A stretch of 64,000 bases of DNA, taken from assembly GCF_009362785.1 (NCBI RefSeq), contig NZ_WHNQ01000009.1, positions 205,371 through 269,370 of the forward strand. The letters run 5' to 3'. This document shows, piece by piece, positions 42,525-54,249 of this stretch. The stretch comes from Paraburkholderia atlantica (lineage in GTDB: Bacteria; Pseudomonadota; Gammaproteobacteria; Burkholderiales; Burkholderiaceae). Every line of letters starts with the position of its first letter. The stretch's first letter is position 1. Position numbers and translations under genes: made by a program. The notes beneath the pieces are model-generated. The model was not told where the DNA came from, did not search any database, and saw only the letters and a list, made by a program, of their open reading frames with translations.

Positions 42525-43928
42525 TCACACCTTCAGTTCCTGAGCGAGGCGACCCGGCACACCGCCGATCGAACCCGCGCCCATCGTAATCACCACATCA
42601 CCGTCGCGCACCACCGTAGAAAGCGCGTCCGGCACTTCATCGACCGTATCGACGAACACCGGCTCGACCTTGCCGGCGACACGCAGCGCGCGCGCCAACG
42701 CGCGGCCGTCCGCGGCGACGATCGGCGCTTCGCCAGCCGCATAGACTTCGGTCAGCACGAGCGCGTCGACGGTCGACAGCACCTTCACGAAATCCTCGAA
42801 GCAATCACGCGTGCGCGTGAAGCGGTGCGGCTGGAACGCCAGCACCAGGCGCCGGCCCGGAAATGCGCCGCGCGCCGCCGCCACCGTGGCAGCCATTTCG
42901 ACCGGGTGGTGACCGTAGTCGTCCACCAGCGTGTAGGAGCCCGCGGCCTGGCCGTCGCTGACGACCGGTACTTCGCCGTAACGCTGGAAGCGTCGGCCGA
43001 CGCCGTTGAAATCCGCGAGCGCTCGCTGGATATCGGCATCTTTCACTTCAAGTTCAGTCGCAATTGCAATTGCGGCCAATGCGTTCTGCACGTTGTGCTC
43101 GCCCGGCAGGTTCAACGTGACGTCGAGCGGCGCCGCATCTTCGCGCATCACGGTGAAATGCATGCGCCCTTCGCGCGCTTCGACGTTGACCGCGCGCACC
43201 TGCGCCTCGGCCGCGAAACCGTAGCGAATGATCGGCTTCGACACGAACGGCAGGATCTCCTTCACGTTCGGATCGTCGACGCACAGCACCGCGATGCCAT
43301 AGAACGGCAGACGGTGCGTGAATTCGATGAACGCCTGCTTCAGACGCGCGAAGTCGTGACCATAGGTATCCATATGATCGGCGTCGATGTTCGTGATGAC
43401 TTCGATCACCGGGAACAGGTTCAGGAACGATGCGTCCGATTCGTCCGCCTCGGCGACGATGAAGTCGCCGGTGCCCAGACGCGCATTCGCGCCCGCGCTG
43501 ATCAGCCGGCCGCCGATCACGAAGGTCGGATCGAGCCCGCCCGCGGCGAGCACGCTCGCGACCAGCGACGTGGTCGTGGTCTTGCCGTGCGTGCCGGCGA
43601 TCGCGATACCCTGCTTCAGTCGCATGAGTTCCGCGAGCATCACCGCGCGCGGCACGATCGGAATGCGGCGATGACGCGCGGCCAGCACTTCCGGGTTGTC
43701 GCTGCGCACCGCGGTCGACACCACCACCGCGTTCGCGCCTTCGATGTTCTCCGCTGCGTGCCCGATCGAAATGCGCGCGCCGAGCCCGGCGAGACGCTCG
43801 GTGACCGCATTGCCCGACAGGTCCGAGCCGCTCACCTGATAGCCGAGATTGACGAGCACTTCGGCGATGCCGCTCATGCCGACGCCGCCGATGCCGACGA
43901 AATGAATATGTTTGACGATGTGTTTCAT
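42525..43928 (-). CDS. murC: UDP-N-acetylmuramate--L-alanine ligase MurC
   Basis: Adds the first amino acid (L-Ala) to UDP-MurNAc. 467 residues with the N-terminal Rossmann [17 protein letters not shown], the ATP loop [14 protein letters not shown] and DDYGHHPVE. The start overlaps murG by 4 bases. Confidence 0.97.
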   Translation of the reverse strand: MKHIVKHIHFVGIGGVGMSGIAEVLVNLGYQVSGSDLSGNAVTERLAGLGARISIGHAAENIEGANAVVVSTAVRSDNPEVLAARHRRIPIVPRAVMLAELMRLKQGIAIAGTHGKTTTTSLVASVLAAGGLDPTFVIGGRLISAGANARLGTGDFIVAEADESDASFLNLFPVIEVITNIDADHMDTYGHDFARLKQAFIEFTHRLPFYGIAVLCVDDPNVKEILPFVSKPIIRYGFAAEAQVRAVNVEAREGRMHFTVMREDAAPLDVTLNLPGEHNVQNALAAIAIATELEVKDADIQRALADFNGVGRRFQRYGEVPVVSDGQAAGSYTLVDDYGHHPVEMAATVAAARGAFPGRRLVLAFQPHRFTRTRDCFEDFVKVLSTVDALVLTEVYAAGEAPIVAADGRALARALRVAGKVEPVFVDTVDEVPDALSTVVRDGDVVITMGAGSIGGVPGRLAQELKV

Positions 43929-45049
43929 TGCTTTCCTTCTGGGCTCACGCCCGCCATCGAACCCGCACCCGCCACCGTCGCGCAGATCTGCGCGACCTGT
44001 TCGGTGGCATCCGGTTTCGCGAGCGAGCGCGAACGCTCCGCCATTTCCGCGAGACTTTCCCGCGTCTGGCTGCGCAACCAGTCGGCGAGCTTTTCCGCCG
44101 ACAGATCGCGTTGTTGCACGACCAGCGCCGCGCCGTTGTCGGCGAGGAACGCTGCATTACTGGTCTGGTGATCGTCGACCGCGTATGGGAACGGCACGAA
44201 CAGCGCCGCGACGCCGACCGCCGATATCTCCGACACCGTCATCGCGCCCGAGCGGCAGATCACCAGATCGGCCTGCGCATAGGCGCTCGTCATGTCGTCG
44301 ATGAACGGCACCAGCGACACGTCCGCGCCTGCCTGCAGGCCCGCGGCCGCGTAGTTCTCGCGCAGTGCGTCGATATGCTTCGCGCCCGCCTGATGCACGA
44401 TGCGCGGCCTCTCGTTGGAGCCAAGCAGCGCGACCGCGCGCGGCACGACTTCGTTCAACGCGGCGGCGCCGAGACTGCCACCCACCACGAGCACGTTCAG
44501 CGGACCGTTACGCTGCGCGTAGCGTGCTTTGGGTGCAATCGCGCGCGCAAGTTCCGCACGAATCGGATTGCCGGTCCATTCGCCGTGCGGCAGCGCATTC
44601 GGAAACGCCACCAGCACGCGTTTCGCGAGCTTCGCGAGCACCTTGTTCGCGAGACCCGCGATCGAATTCTGTTCGTGCAGCACGAGCGGACAGCCGCTCA
44701 GCGCGGTCATCAGCCCGGCCGGGAACGTGATGTAGCCGCCCATGCCGAGCACGACGTCGGGCTTCACGCGGCGCAGCACGCTCAAGCTCTGCGCGCACGC
44801 GCGCAGCAGGTTCACCGGCAGCATTAGCTTGGTCTTCAGACCTTTGCCGCGCACGCCGCCGAAGCGCACGTACTCCATCGGGATGCCGTGCTTCGGTACC
44901 AGCGTCGCTTCCATGCCCGCGGGGTTGCCGAGCCATACGACTTTCCAGCCCCATGCCTGCATCAGATGCGCGACCGCGAGCCCCGGGAACACGTGTCCCC
45001 CGGTGCCGCCGGCCATCACCATCAGCGTGCGTTGTGGCAGAGCCGTCAT
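43925..45049 (-). CDS. murG: Undecaprenyl-PP-MurNAc-pentapeptide GlcNAc transferase MurG
   Basis: Transfers GlcNAc to lipid I, forming lipid II, at the inner face of the membrane. 374 residues of GT-B fold: [18 protein letters not shown] at the N-terminus and [19 protein letters not shown] with [11 protein letters not shown] in the UDP-GlcNAc site. The ATG at 45049 overlaps the ftsW stop by 4 bases. Confidence 0.97.
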   Translation of the reverse strand: MTALPQRTLMVMAGGTGGHVFPGLAVAHLMQAWGWKVVWLGNPAGMEATLVPKHGIPMEYVRFGGVRGKGLKTKLMLPVNLLRACAQSLSVLRRVKPDVVLGMGGYITFPAGLMTALSGCPLVLHEQNSIAGLANKVLAKLAKRVLVAFPNALPHGEWTGNPIRAELARAIAPKARYAQRNGPLNVLVVGGSLGAAALNEVVPRAVALLGSNERPRIVHQAGAKHIDALRENYAAAGLQAGADVSLVPFIDDMTSAYAQADLVICRSGAMTVSEISAVGVAALFVPFPYAVDDHQTSNAAFLADNGAALVVQQRDLSAEKLADWLRSQTRESLAEMAERSRSLAKPDATEQVAQICATVAGAGSMAGVSPEGKQ

Positions 45050-46323
45050 ACTTTGCCCCCGCGCATCAACACACGATTTTCGTAATCCACCCGCATCAGC
45101 ACGGCGATCGCCACGCAGTTCAGCAAAATGCCCGATCCGCCGTAGCTGACGAGCGGCAACGTCAGGCCCTTGGTCGGCAGAAGACCGAGGTTCACGCCCA
45201 TGTTGATGAAGGTCTGCGCGCCGAACCAGATGCCGACGCCCTTCGCGACCAGACCTGCGAACGTGCGATCGAGCGCGAGCGCCTGACGGCCGATCTCGAA
45301 GGAGCGGCGCACGATCCAGTAAAACATCAGGATCACGACGAGCACGCCGACGAAACCGAGCTCCTCGCCGATCACCGCGAGAATGAAGTCGGTATGCGCT
45401 TCGGGCAGATAGTTGAGCTTCTCGACGCTGCCGCCGAGACCAACGCCGAACCATTCGCCGCGCCCGAACGCGATCAGCGAGTGCGTCAGCTGATACGCCT
45501 TGCCCTGCGCGTAGCGATCGTCCCACGGATCGAGGTACGCGAAGATCCGCTCACGACGCCAAGGCGACGCCCACACCAGCAATGTGAACGTGCCCACCGC
45601 GGTCGCGACGAGGCCGCCGAACAGCTTACCGTTCACGCCGCCGAGGAACAGCACGCCCATCGCGGTCGCCGCGATCACCATGAACGCGCCCATGTCCGGT
45701 TCGAGCAGCAGCAGCGCGCCGACCAGACCGACCGCGACCGCCATCGGCAGAAAGCCCTTGGCGAAGCTGTGCATGTATTCCTGCTTGCGTACCGTGTAGT
45801 TCGCCGCGTAGATCGTCACCGCGAGCTTCATGATTTCCGACGGCTGCATGTTCGTGATGCCGAGCGGAATCCAGCGGCGCGCGCCGTTCACGCCCTTGCC
45901 GACGTGCGGAATCAACACGATCACGAGCGCGACGAGCGAGATCAGGAAGAGCTTCGGCGCGTACTTGTCCCACGTCGAAATCGGAATGCGGAACGATACG
46001 ATGCCGACCGCCGAGCCCATCAGCACGAAGACGATCTGCCGCACGAGGAACGCCCAGTCGCGATACGACGCATACTTCGGTGAATCGGGCATCGCGATCG
46101 ACGCCGAGTACACCATCACGATGCCGAGTCCGAGCAGCGCGACGACGACCCACAGCAGCGAGTGGTCGTAGTCGAGCATGCGCGAGCGCAGCGGCCGCGC
46201 GCCGTTGACCGCGCTCGCGAGACCGCTGCCGCCCGTGCGGGTCGACGTGCGGGAAGACGTATCTGCGGCGGCGCCGTTGCCGCCGGCGGCTTCGCGCGAG
46301 CCGAAACGTTCCGACCAGCTCAT
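45046..46323 (-). CDS. ftsW: Lipid II polymerase / division protein FtsW
   Basis: A SEDS-family glycosyltransferase that works with FtsI. 425 residues with about ten helices. Typical segments are [20 protein letters not shown] and [18 protein letters not shown]. An Ala/Ser/Gly/Thr-rich cytoplasmic N-terminus (about 1-50) precedes the first helix. The ATG at 46323 overlaps murD by 4 bases. Confidence 0.96.
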   Translation of the reverse strand: MSWSERFGSREAAGGNGAAADTSSRTSTRTGGSGLASAVNGARPLRSRMLDYDHSLLWVVVALLGLGIVMVYSASIAMPDSPKYASYRDWAFLVRQIVFVLMGSAVGIVSFRIPISTWDKYAPKLFLISLVALVIVLIPHVGKGVNGARRWIPLGITNMQPSEIMKLAVTIYAANYTVRKQEYMHSFAKGFLPMAVAVGLVGALLLLEPDMGAFMVIAATAMGVLFLGGVNGKLFGGLVATAVGTFTLLVWASPWRRERIFAYLDPWDDRYAQGKAYQLTHSLIAFGRGEWFGVGLGGSVEKLNYLPEAHTDFILAVIGEELGFVGVLVVILMFYWIVRRSFEIGRQALALDRTFAGLVAKGVGIWFGAQTFINMGVNLGLLPTKGLTLPLVSYGGSGILLNCVAIAVLMRVDYENRVLMRGGKV

Positions 46324-47858
46324 ATCATCGTCCCCCGTTCGGCCGCGATGTCTTCGACCGTGCTGCGGAATACCGCCGCACGGTGTGCGTATCCCTTGAA
46401 CATGTCGAAGCTCGCGCACGCGGGCGACAGCAGCACCGCGTCGCCGGGCTGCGCGATTGCAGTGGCCGCGCGCGTCGCTTCTTCGAGCGTCGCGTGATCG
46501 GTCATCGCGACGCCGCAATGTTCGAGCGCCGCGCGAATCTGCGGCGCGTCGCGGCCGATCAGCATCACCGCGCGGCACCAGCGCATCACCGGTGCGGCGA
46601 GCGGCTCGAATTCCTGGCCCTTGCCATCGCCGCCCGCGATCAGCACCACACGCTGGGCGAGACCGTCGAGCGCGGCGACCGTCGCGCCGACGTTGGTGCC
46701 CTTGCTGTCGTCCACATAGTCGATGCCGTCGATCGACGCGATCAGCTCCACACGATGCGGTTCACCGCGGTATTCGCGCAAGCCGTGCAGCAGCGGCGCA
46801 CCGGGCAGGCCGATCGCGCGTGCGAGCGCGTATGCGGCCAACGCGTTCGCGGCGTTGTGCAGGCCGCGGATGCGCAGCGCGTCGGCGGGCATCAGACGCT
46901 TCAGCGCGATGTCGGGCGTTGCGGTTGCTTCGTTCTTGCGACGGCGCTTCGGCGTGGGCGCCCCGAAAGAAGTCCCCTTGGGGGATTCATCGGTCGCATC
47001 ACGATCTTGTGCTTCGACGAGCCACACCATGCCGTTGTCGCGAAACAGGCCGTAGTCGCCGTCGTTCTTCGGCTCGGTCACGCCAAACGTGACGACCGCC
47101 GCCTCGCCGCTGGCGGGCGCGAGCGACATCACACGGGCGTCGTCGCGATTCAGCACGCGCACCGTTCGTGTACCGAAGATGCGGCCCTTCGCGGCCGCGT
47201 ACGCATCGAGTCCGCCGTGCCAGTCCAGGTGATCCTGCGTGATGTTCAGCACGGCGGCCGCGTCCGGCGTAAACGTATGCGAGGTCTCCAGCTGGAAGCT
47301 CGACAGTTCGAGCACCCACACGTCGGGCAGCGCGGTCTGGTCGATCGCTTCGGACAGCTTGTCTAGCAGCGACGGGCTGATGTTGCCCGCTACCGCGACC
47401 TTCTTGCCCGCACGCTCGCACAGCAGGCCGGTCAGGCTCGTCGTCGTGGTCTTGCCGTTCGTGCCGGTGATCGCGATCACCTTCGGCGCGTAGCCGGACT
47501 CGCCGAGCGTGCGCAGCGCTTGCGAGAACAGCTCGAGTTCGCCCCACACCGGAATGCCCCGCTCGCGTGCCGCCGTGATCAGCGGCAGCAGATCGGCGGC
47601 CAGCGGCGACAGCCCCGGGCTGATCGCGACCAGCTCGACGCCTTCGAGCAGTACCGGCGAAAACGGACCGCCGACGAAATCGGCATCGACACCATGCGCT
47701 TCGAGCGCGGACAAGTTCGGCGGCACTTCGCGCGTATCCGCCACGCGCAGCCGACAGCCGTGCCTGGCGCACCAGCGCGCCATCGCGAGACCGGATTCAC
47801 CCAGTCCCAGCACGAGCACCATCGGCTTTTGCCGATCCCGAAACTTCTCGCCGAACAT
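46320..47858 (-). CDS. murD: UDP-N-acetylmuramoylalanine--D-glutamate ligase MurD
   Basis: Adds D-Glu to UDP-MurNAc-L-Ala. 512 residues, longer than E. coli MurD (438). [15 protein letters not shown] opens the Rossmann domain, and [16 protein letters not shown] is the ATP loop. A charged, low-complexity insertion (about 285-315, with [16 protein letters not shown]) lies between the central and C-terminal domains and accounts for part of the extra length. Confidence 0.96.
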   Translation of the reverse strand: MFGEKFRDRQKPMVLVLGLGESGLAMARWCARHGCRLRVADTREVPPNLSALEAHGVDADFVGGPFSPVLLEGVELVAISPGLSPLAADLLPLITAARERGIPVWGELELFSQALRTLGESGYAPKVIAITGTNGKTTTTSLTGLLCERAGKKVAVAGNISPSLLDKLSEAIDQTALPDVWVLELSSFQLETSHTFTPDAAAVLNITQDHLDWHGGLDAYAAAKGRIFGTRTVRVLNRDDARVMSLAPASGEAAVVTFGVTEPKNDGDYGLFRDNGMVWLVEAQDRDATDESPKGTSFGAPTPKRRRKNEATATPDIALKRLMPADALRIRGLHNAANALAAYALARAIGLPGAPLLHGLREYRGEPHRVELIASIDGIDYVDDSKGTNVGATVAALDGLAQRVVLIAGGDGKGQEFEPLAAPVMRWCRAVMLIGRDAPQIRAALEHCGVAMTDHATLEEATRAATAIAQPGDAVLLSPACASFDMFKGYAHRAAVFRSTVEDIAAERGTMI

Positions 47859-47883
47859 CGCCTGCTTCCTTAAATACTGCTGC

Positions 47884-49053
47884 TTAACGCAATTTGAGAG
47901 TGGACAAACCGAATAGGCACAACATCAACGTGATGATCCAGAAACGCACGACCACCTGGGTTTCCTTCCAGCCCGACAATTCGAAATGGTGATGCAGCGG
48001 CGCCATCTTGAAGAAGCGCCGCCCTTCGCCATAACGGCGCTTCGTGTATTTGAACCACGTGACCTGCAGCATCACCGACAGCGTTTCCGCAACGAAAATG
48101 CCACCCATGATGAACAGCACGATTTCCTGACGCACGATCACCGCGACCGCGCCGAGCGCGCCGCCGAGTGCGAGCGCGCCGACGTCGCCCATGAACATCT
48201 GTGCCGGGTGCGTGTTGAACCACAGGAACGCAAGACCCGCGCCGCCCATCGCCGAACAGAAGATCAGCAATTCGCCCGCGCCGGGAATGTGCGGAAACAG
48301 CAGGTATTTCGAGTAGACCGAGCTGCCCATCACGTACGCGAACACGCCGAGCGACCCGCCGACCAGCACGACCGGCATGATCACGAGACCGTCGAGGCCG
48401 TCGGTCAGATTCACCGCGTTGCTCGCGCCGACGATCACCAGATACGTCAACACGATGAAGCCCCACACGCCGAGCGGATAAGTGATCGACTTGAAGAACG
48501 GCAGCAACAGGTCGGCGCGCGCGGGGAGGCCCATCGACAGGCCACTGCGCACCCACGCCATGAACAAGTCGAACACGCGCACGTTGCTCGCCTCGGACAC
48601 GCTGAACGCGAGATAAACCGCCGCGAACAGCCCGATCACCGATTGCCAGAAATACTTCTCGCGCGATGACATGCCGCGCGGGTCCTTGTAGACGACCTTG
48701 CGGTAATCGTCGACCCAGCCGATCACGCCGAAGCCGAACGTGACGAGCATCACGATCCAGATGAAACGGTTGGTCAGATCCGCCCACAGCAACGTGGCCA
48801 CGCCGATGCCGAGCAGGATCAGCACGCCGCCCATCGTCGGCGTGCCCGATTTGACGAGGTGAGTTTGCGGGCCGTCCTTGCGAACGGCCTGGCCGACCTT
48901 CATCGCGGTCAGCTTGCGAATGACCGCCGGGCCGCAGACGAGCCCGATCAACAACGCGGTGATGGTCGCCATCACCGCGCGAAACGTCAGATAACTGAAC
49001 ACGCGCAAGAAGCTTGCGTCATTCTGCAGCCATTGCGCCAGCGCCAGTAGCAT
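47884..49053 (-). CDS. mraY: Phospho-N-acetylmuramoyl-pentapeptide transferase MraY
   Basis: Forms lipid I from UDP-MurNAc-pentapeptide and undecaprenyl phosphate. 389 residues with ten predicted helices. Conserved motifs: [32 protein letters not shown] with the DD pair, NLTDGLDGL and [22 protein letters not shown] precedes the ATG at 49053. Confidence 0.98.
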   Translation of the reverse strand: MLLALAQWLQNDASFLRVFSYLTFRAVMATITALLIGLVCGPAVIRKLTAMKVGQAVRKDGPQTHLVKSGTPTMGGVLILLGIGVATLLWADLTNRFIWIVMLVTFGFGVIGWVDDYRKVVYKDPRGMSSREKYFWQSVIGLFAAVYLAFSVSEASNVRVFDLFMAWVRSGLSMGLPARADLLLPFFKSITYPLGVWGFIVLTYLVIVGASNAVNLTDGLDGLVIMPVVLVGGSLGVFAYVMGSSVYSKYLLFPHIPGAGELLIFCSAMGGAGLAFLWFNTHPAQMFMGDVGALALGGALGAVAVIVRQEIVLFIMGGIFVAETLSVMLQVTWFKYTKRRYGEGRRFFKMAPLHHHFELSGWKETQVVVRFWIITLMLCLFGLSTLKLR

Positions 49054-49068
49054 GCCTGGATCCTTCTT

Positions 49069-50481
49069 TTAATGTGCGGCGGGCGTCGAGCCCGCGGCGT
49101 TGGGTTGTGGACTCGTAACGGCGTCCACCACGCGCTCCATTTGCATGAAGCGCGAGCCTTTCACGAGAAGCGTTGCGGCAGCGCCGAAACCGGCCTGCTG
49201 CAGTTGCGCGACCAGCGCGCCGACATCGGCGACGTGGTGCGCGCCCGCGCCGTACGCGGTGCAGGCGTCGCGCGAGGCATCGCCCATCGCATACAGCGCG
49301 TCGATACCGCGCTCTTTTGCATACGCGCCGATTTCGCGGTGAAACGCCGGGCCGTTGTCGCCGACTTCGCCCATGTCGCCCATCACGAGCACACGCGGCG
49401 ATTCACGCGACGCGAGCACGTCGATCGCGGCGCGCATCGAATCGGGATTCGCGTTGTAGGTGTCGTCGATCACGGTTGCGCCCGCGAGCGAGCCGAGCGC
49501 GGCCTGCTTGACTTGCAGACGGCCCTTCACCGCGCCGAACGATTCGAGACCGCGCTGGATCGCGTCGAGCGACACGCCCGCGGCCAACGCGGCCGAAGTC
49601 GCCGCAAGCGCGTTGTGCGCGTTGTGATTGCCGAGCACCTGCAGCGTCACGTCGAGATGGCCTTGCGGCGTGTCGATGCTCAAGCGCTTGCCGTCGAACG
49701 TGCCCTGCACCGCGGCTTCGGTGGTGCGCTCCGCATTGTTCAATGCGAAATCGATGATGCGATTGCCGGTGGCGGCGACGCGCCAGATGCTCGCGTACGC
49801 GTCGTCGGCGGGGAACACTGCCGTGCCTTCCGGCGACAGCGCGTGAATCACGCTCGCGTGTTCGAGCGCGACCGCTTCGACGGTCGCCATGAATTCCTGG
49901 TGCTCGCGCTGCGCGTTGTTGACGACCGCGACCGTCGGCTCGGCGAGCTTCGCGAGCTGTTCGGTTTCGCCCGGATGGTTCATGCCGAGCTCGACCACCG
50001 CGAGCCGATGCGCGGCATGCAGACGGAACAGCGTGAGCGGCAGGCCGATGTCGTTATTGAAATTGCCGGCGGTGGCGAGACGCGCATCCGCGCCGACCGC
50101 GGCCGCGAAGATCGACGCGATCATCTCCTTGACGGTGGTCTTGCCGTTGCTGCCGGTGACCGCGACGAGCGGCAGGTCGAACTGACGACGCCAGCCGCGC
50201 GCGAGCGCGCCGAGCGCTTCGCGCGTATCGCCGACGCGGATCGCCGGCACGCTCCAGTTCTCCGGCGTGCGCGCGACCAGCACGGCCGCGACGTTGCGCT
50301 CGGCGACTTGCGGCAAGAAGTCGTGCGCGTCGAATCGATCGCCCTTGATCGCGATGAACAGATCGCCGGGGCCGGCGCTGCGGCTGTCGGTCGACACGCG
50401 CTCGAAGCGCACGCTGTCGTCGCCGGTGACGCTCGCGCCGGGGATCTGCGCGGCGGCTGCACGTAGCGAGAACATCGTCAT
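49069..50481 (-). CDS. murF: UDP-MurNAc-tripeptide--D-alanyl-D-alanine ligase MurF
   Basis: Adds D-Ala-D-Ala to complete the pentapeptide. 470 residues. The ATP loop is TGSNGKTTVKEMIASI, with GMNHPGETEQLA and DDTYNANPDSM further on. ATG at 50481 overlaps the murE stop by 4 bases; a second ATG two codons on is possible. Confidence 0.96.
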   Translation of the reverse strand: MTMFSLRAAAAQIPGASVTGDDSVRFERVSTDSRSAGPGDLFIAIKGDRFDAHDFLPQVAERNVAAVLVARTPENWSVPAIRVGDTREALGALARGWRRQFDLPLVAVTGSNGKTTVKEMIASIFAAAVGADARLATAGNFNNDIGLPLTLFRLHAAHRLAVVELGMNHPGETEQLAKLAEPTVAVVNNAQREHQEFMATVEAVALEHASVIHALSPEGTAVFPADDAYASIWRVAATGNRIIDFALNNAERTTEAAVQGTFDGKRLSIDTPQGHLDVTLQVLGNHNAHNALAATSAALAAGVSLDAIQRGLESFGAVKGRLQVKQAALGSLAGATVIDDTYNANPDSMRAAIDVLASRESPRVLVMGDMGEVGDNGPAFHREIGAYAKERGIDALYAMGDASRDACTAYGAGAHHVADVGALVAQLQQAGFGAAATLLVKGSRFMQMERVVDAVTSPQPNAAGSTPAAH

Positions 50482-52040
50482 TCGCCACCTCCGCGAGTTT
50501 GTGTGGCCCGCGCGGCGAGCGCGAGGCGGGCGTGGTCCTGATCGGAGAAAGCGCGTTTCTTGCCCATGATTTCCTGTGTGGCTTCGTGCCCCTTGCCGGC
50601 CAGCACGATCACGTCTTCGCGCGCGGCGCCGCGGATCGCCTGCAGGATCGCGCTCGCGCGGTCCTCGACGCGGCGCGCCTTCGACGCATCCTGCATGCCC
50701 GCGGCAATTTGCTCGATGATCGAGAGCGGATCTTCGCTGCGCGGGTTGTCGCTCGTCACGACGACGTTGTCCGCCAGCCGCTCGGCGATCGCGCCCATCA
50801 GCGGACGCTTGGTCGCATCGCGGTCGCCGCCGCAGCCGAACATGCAGACGAGTTCGCCGCCGCGCGCGGTGGCGATCGGGCGCAGTGCCTCGAGCGTTTT
50901 TTCGAGCGCGTCGGGTGTGTGCGCGTAATCGATCACGACGAGCGGCTCGTCGTTTTGTAGTCGGCCGCCCAGACGCTGCATGCGGCCGTTCACCGGCTCC
51001 AGCTTTGCGAGCTCGGCGAGCGCCGCGCCGAACGGCACGTCGGCGGCGAGCAGCACTCCTAGCACCGCGAGCAGATTGCTGACGTTGAACAGGCCGAGCG
51101 TCTGCACTTCGACTTCGGCGTTGCCCCAGTCCGAAGTGCTCAGATGGAACGCGGTGCCGGTCGCGGTGGCACGCACGTTTGATGCGGCGAGCCACGCGTC
51201 GGCTTGGTGTGCGCCCTTGGCGTCGGCGTCGCCATGCTCGCCCTCGATGCCATAGGCGATCGTGCGCGCGTGACCACGCGTGCTCGCGAGCAAACGCCGG
51301 CCGGCGGCATCGTCGCGATTGATGACGGCCGCCCGCAGCTCGGGCCATGCGAACAGCCGCGCCTTGGCGGTTTCATAGGCCTCGAACGTGCCGTGATAGT
51401 CGAGATGGTCCTGCGTCAGATTCGTGAACACGGCGATGTCGAAAGCGGTGCCGTTCACGCGCCCCTGATGCAGCGCATGCGACGACACTTCCATCGCCAC
51501 CGCCTGCGCGCCCGCGTCACGCAATTGCGCGAGGCTGCGCTGCAATTGCGGCGCGTCGGGCGTCGTGAAGCCGGTGTGCACGAGCTGGCCAACGAAGCCG
51601 GTGCCGAGCGTGCCGACGATCGCACAGCGCGTGCCGCGCGCGGACAGCGCCGCGGCAACCCACTGGCTGCACGACGTCTTGCCGTTCGTACCGGTGATGC
51701 CAACCGCGAGCATCGCGTCGCTCGGATCGCGATACCACGCGCTCGCGATCGTGCCGGCGAGTTCGTTCAATGCCGGCACCGCATGCGCGACGGACGCGTC
51801 GAGCTTGCCGGTGAAGCCTTCGGGTTGCACGAGCACGGCGGCCGCGCCGCGCTCGATCGCCGCATCGATGAATGCGCGATTGTCCGCGCCATCGACCGCG
51901 TACGCGAAAAACGCGTCGCCGGCTGCTAGCGAGCGCGTGTCGGCGTGCAGATGCGCGTCTGGCTGCACGTGCGCGTGCAGCCAGCTGAGGGCGTCGGCGA
52001 TCTGCCGGTGCGCTGGATGTTGCTCGCGCAGCGCGCTCAT
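50478..52040 (-). CDS. murE: UDP-MurNAc-tripeptide synthetase MurE (meso-DAP type)
   Basis: Adds the third stem-peptide residue. 520 residues with ATP loop TGTNGKTSCSQWVA. The specificity motif is DNPR (VVTSDNPRSEDP), the signature of meso-diaminopimelate-adding enzymes. It overlaps ftsI by 4 bases. Confidence 0.97.
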   Translation of the reverse strand: MSALREQHPAHRQIADALSWLHAHVQPDAHLHADTRSLAAGDAFFAYAVDGADNRAFIDAAIERGAAAVLVQPEGFTGKLDASVAHAVPALNELAGTIASAWYRDPSDAMLAVGITGTNGKTSCSQWVAAALSARGTRCAIVGTLGTGFVGQLVHTGFTTPDAPQLQRSLAQLRDAGAQAVAMEVSSHALHQGRVNGTAFDIAVFTNLTQDHLDYHGTFEAYETAKARLFAWPELRAAVINRDDAAGRRLLASTRGHARTIAYGIEGEHGDADAKGAHQADAWLAASNVRATATGTAFHLSTSDWGNAEVEVQTLGLFNVSNLLAVLGVLLAADVPFGAALAELAKLEPVNGRMQRLGGRLQNDEPLVVIDYAHTPDALEKTLEALRPIATARGGELVCMFGCGGDRDATKRPLMGAIAERLADNVVVTSDNPRSEDPLSIIEQIAAGMQDASKARRVEDRASAILQAIRGAAREDVIVLAGKGHEATQEIMGKKRAFSDQDHARLALAARATQTRGGGE

Positions 52041-53902
52041 CGCTCGACTCCTGGATGGGTTTTCTGGTTGGCGGAAATGGTCATTTTCTTCACGCCGGGG
52101 TTCGTCGGCAGCTTCTTCGCCCCGGACGGCGCGGACGGAGCGCCGGGCGCGGGCGGCGCCGAATCGTCGGACACGACCATCTGCTTGACGGGCATGTCGG
52201 GCGGCACGTTCAGCGCGCGCAGCGTATCGCCGACGATGCCCGAGAACACCGGCCCCGACACCTGGCCGCCGAAGTGGCTACCCGCCGTCGGCTCGTCGAC
52301 CGACACGGCGACGACGATGCGCGGATTCGGCATCGGCGCCATGCCGACGAAGGACGCGCGATATTTCGAGTGGTCATAGCCGTGCGGCCCGTGCTTGTAC
52401 GCGGTACCGCTCTTGCCGCCGACGCGATAGCCGGGCACCGCCGCATCCGGCGACGTGCCTTGCGCCGACACGACGGTTTCGAGCATCGCGCGCACCGCAC
52501 GCGCGGTGGTCGGCGAAAAGATCTGCGGACCGGTGGCCGGCTGGTCACCCGGCGCATGGAAAATCGTCACCGGCATGATCTGGCCGTCGTGCGCGATCGC
52601 GGTGTACGCGCGGCCGAGCTGGAACAGCGACGCTGACAGGCCGTAGCCGTACGACATCGTCGCCTGCTCGATGCGGCGCCAGCTCTTCCACGGACGCAGA
52701 CGGCCCGCCGCCGCGCCCGGAAAACCGACCTTCGGCGCCTGGCCGAGACCGATGCTGGTATACATGTTCCACATTTCTTCGGGCCGCAGCTGCATCGCGA
52801 TCTTGGTCGCGCCGATGTTGCTCGACTTCTGGATCACGCCGCCGACCGTCAGCACGCCGAAGCCGCTGTCGTCGGTGATCGGCGCGCCGTCGAGTACGAA
52901 GTGACCGTTGCCCGTATCTACCAGTGTAGTCGGCGTCACCCGGTGCAGATCGAGTGCGAGCGACACCGTGAACGGCTTCATGATCGAGCCCGGCTCGAAC
53001 GTGTCGGTCAGGATGCGGTTGCGTAGCTGCTCGCCGGTCAGGTGCGAGCGGTCGTTAGGGTTGTAGGTCGGGTAGTTGACGAGCGCGAGCACTTCGCCGG
53101 TGCGCACGTCGATCACCACCGCCGCGCCGGCCTTCGCCTTGAATTTCTCGACGGCCGCCTTCAGGTTCGTATAGGCGATGTACTGGATCTTGCTGTCGAT
53201 CGACAGATCGACGTCCTTGCCGTTGTGCGGCACGACCTGCTCGTCGACGTCCTCGATGATGTGGCCGATCCGGTCCTTGATCACGCGACGGCTGCCCGAT
53301 GTGCCCGCGAGCAGCTTCTGGTCGCCGAGCTCGACGCCTTCCTGGCCCTCGTCCTCGACGTTGGTGAAGCCGATCAGGTGAGCGGTGATCTCGCCTTCCG
53401 GATAGAAGCGCTTGTACTCGGCGCGCGAGTAAATGCCGGGGATGTCCAGCGTCGCGACTTTTTCGGCGACGTCGACCGGCACCTGGCGTTTCACGTAGAC
53501 GAAGGTTTTGTCTTCCGACAGCTTCGAGCGCAATTCCTTCGTGGTCATGCCGAGCAGTTTGCCGAGCGCGTCGAGCTTGTCGGCGCCGAGGTCGTCCGGC
53601 ACCGATTCGGGAATCGCCCAGATGGCGCGCACCGGCAGACTCGTGGCAAGCACGAGGCCGTTGCGGTCGAGAATCTTGCCGCGCGTGGCCGGCATGTCGA
53701 TGCGGCGCTGATAGCGGATTTCGCCCTGCTTCAGATAGAACGCATTACCCGGCCCCTGAATCCAGAACGCGCGCGCGGCGAGCGCGACGAACGCCATGAA
53801 CAGCAGGAACACGACGAGCTTCGAGCGCCACATCGGCAGGCGCACCGACAGAATCGGGTTGGCCGAAAACGCAACGCTCTTGCGGGCCGACGATTTTTTC
53901 AT
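52037..53902 (-). CDS. ftsI: Division-specific transpeptidase FtsI (PBP3)
   Basis: Crosslinks septal peptidoglycan; a beta-lactam target. 621 residues: a short cytoplasmic tail, one transmembrane helix (about 28-48), a PBP dimer domain (about 65-210) and the transpeptidase domain with SIMK (in EPGSIMKPF), SSN (QKSSNIGATK) and KSGT (GGKSGTAYK). The C-terminal tail is Pro/Ala/Lys-rich. Confidence 0.97.
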   Translation of the reverse strand: MKKSSARKSVAFSANPILSVRLPMWRSKLVVFLLFMAFVALAARAFWIQGPGNAFYLKQGEIRYQRRIDMPATRGKILDRNGLVLATSLPVRAIWAIPESVPDDLGADKLDALGKLLGMTTKELRSKLSEDKTFVYVKRQVPVDVAEKVATLDIPGIYSRAEYKRFYPEGEITAHLIGFTNVEDEGQEGVELGDQKLLAGTSGSRRVIKDRIGHIIEDVDEQVVPHNGKDVDLSIDSKIQYIAYTNLKAAVEKFKAKAGAAVVIDVRTGEVLALVNYPTYNPNDRSHLTGEQLRNRILTDTFEPGSIMKPFTVSLALDLHRVTPTTLVDTGNGHFVLDGAPITDDSGFGVLTVGGVIQKSSNIGATKIAMQLRPEEMWNMYTSIGLGQAPKVGFPGAAAGRLRPWKSWRRIEQATMSYGYGLSASLFQLGRAYTAIAHDGQIMPVTIFHAPGDQPATGPQIFSPTTARAVRAMLETVVSAQGTSPDAAVPGYRVGGKSGTAYKHGPHGYDHSKYRASFVGMAPMPNPRIVVAVSVDEPTAGSHFGGQVSGPVFSGIVGDTLRALNVPPDMPVKQMVVSDDSAPPAPGAPSAPSGAKKLPTNPGVKKMTISANQKTHPGVER

Positions 53903-54249
53903 CGCGTGGCTCCGCGACGGGTCGCGACCGGCGCCGAGGCAGGCGCGGAAGTCGGAATGGGAGCGTCGGTCGCCGTCGCGGCACCCGGGGCGAGCGTCAG
54001 GTACTGCGTGCGGCCCGTGGTGGCCGATTGCATCTTCAGCGAGGCCGTGGCGAGTTGCTCGATGCGCGACGTTTTGGACAGCGCGCTCTGCTGATATTGA
54101 AGCTGCGAATAGTCCTGCTGCAGCTGACGCTCCTGCGACTGCGCGCGCTGCAGCTGGATAAAGATCTGACGCTGCTGATTGGTCGCGTTGACGACCGACA
54201 AGGCACAGCCCATCACGATGATCAGCAGGAAGATATTGAGGCGGTTCAT
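53899..54249 (-). CDS. ftsL: Cell division protein FtsL
   Basis: A small bitopic divisome protein that binds FtsB and FtsQ and activates FtsWI. 116 residues: a transmembrane helix (about 4-22), a heptad coiled coil (about 25-65, [18 protein letters not shown]) and a Pro/Ala/Thr tail. It overlaps both ftsI and rsmH by 4 bases. Confidence 0.93.
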   Translation of the reverse strand: MNRLNIFLLIIVMGCALSVVNATNQQRQIFIQLQRAQSQERQLQQDYSQLQYQQSALSKTSRIEQLATASLKMQSATTGRTQYLTLAPGAATATDAPIPTSAPASAPVATRRGATR

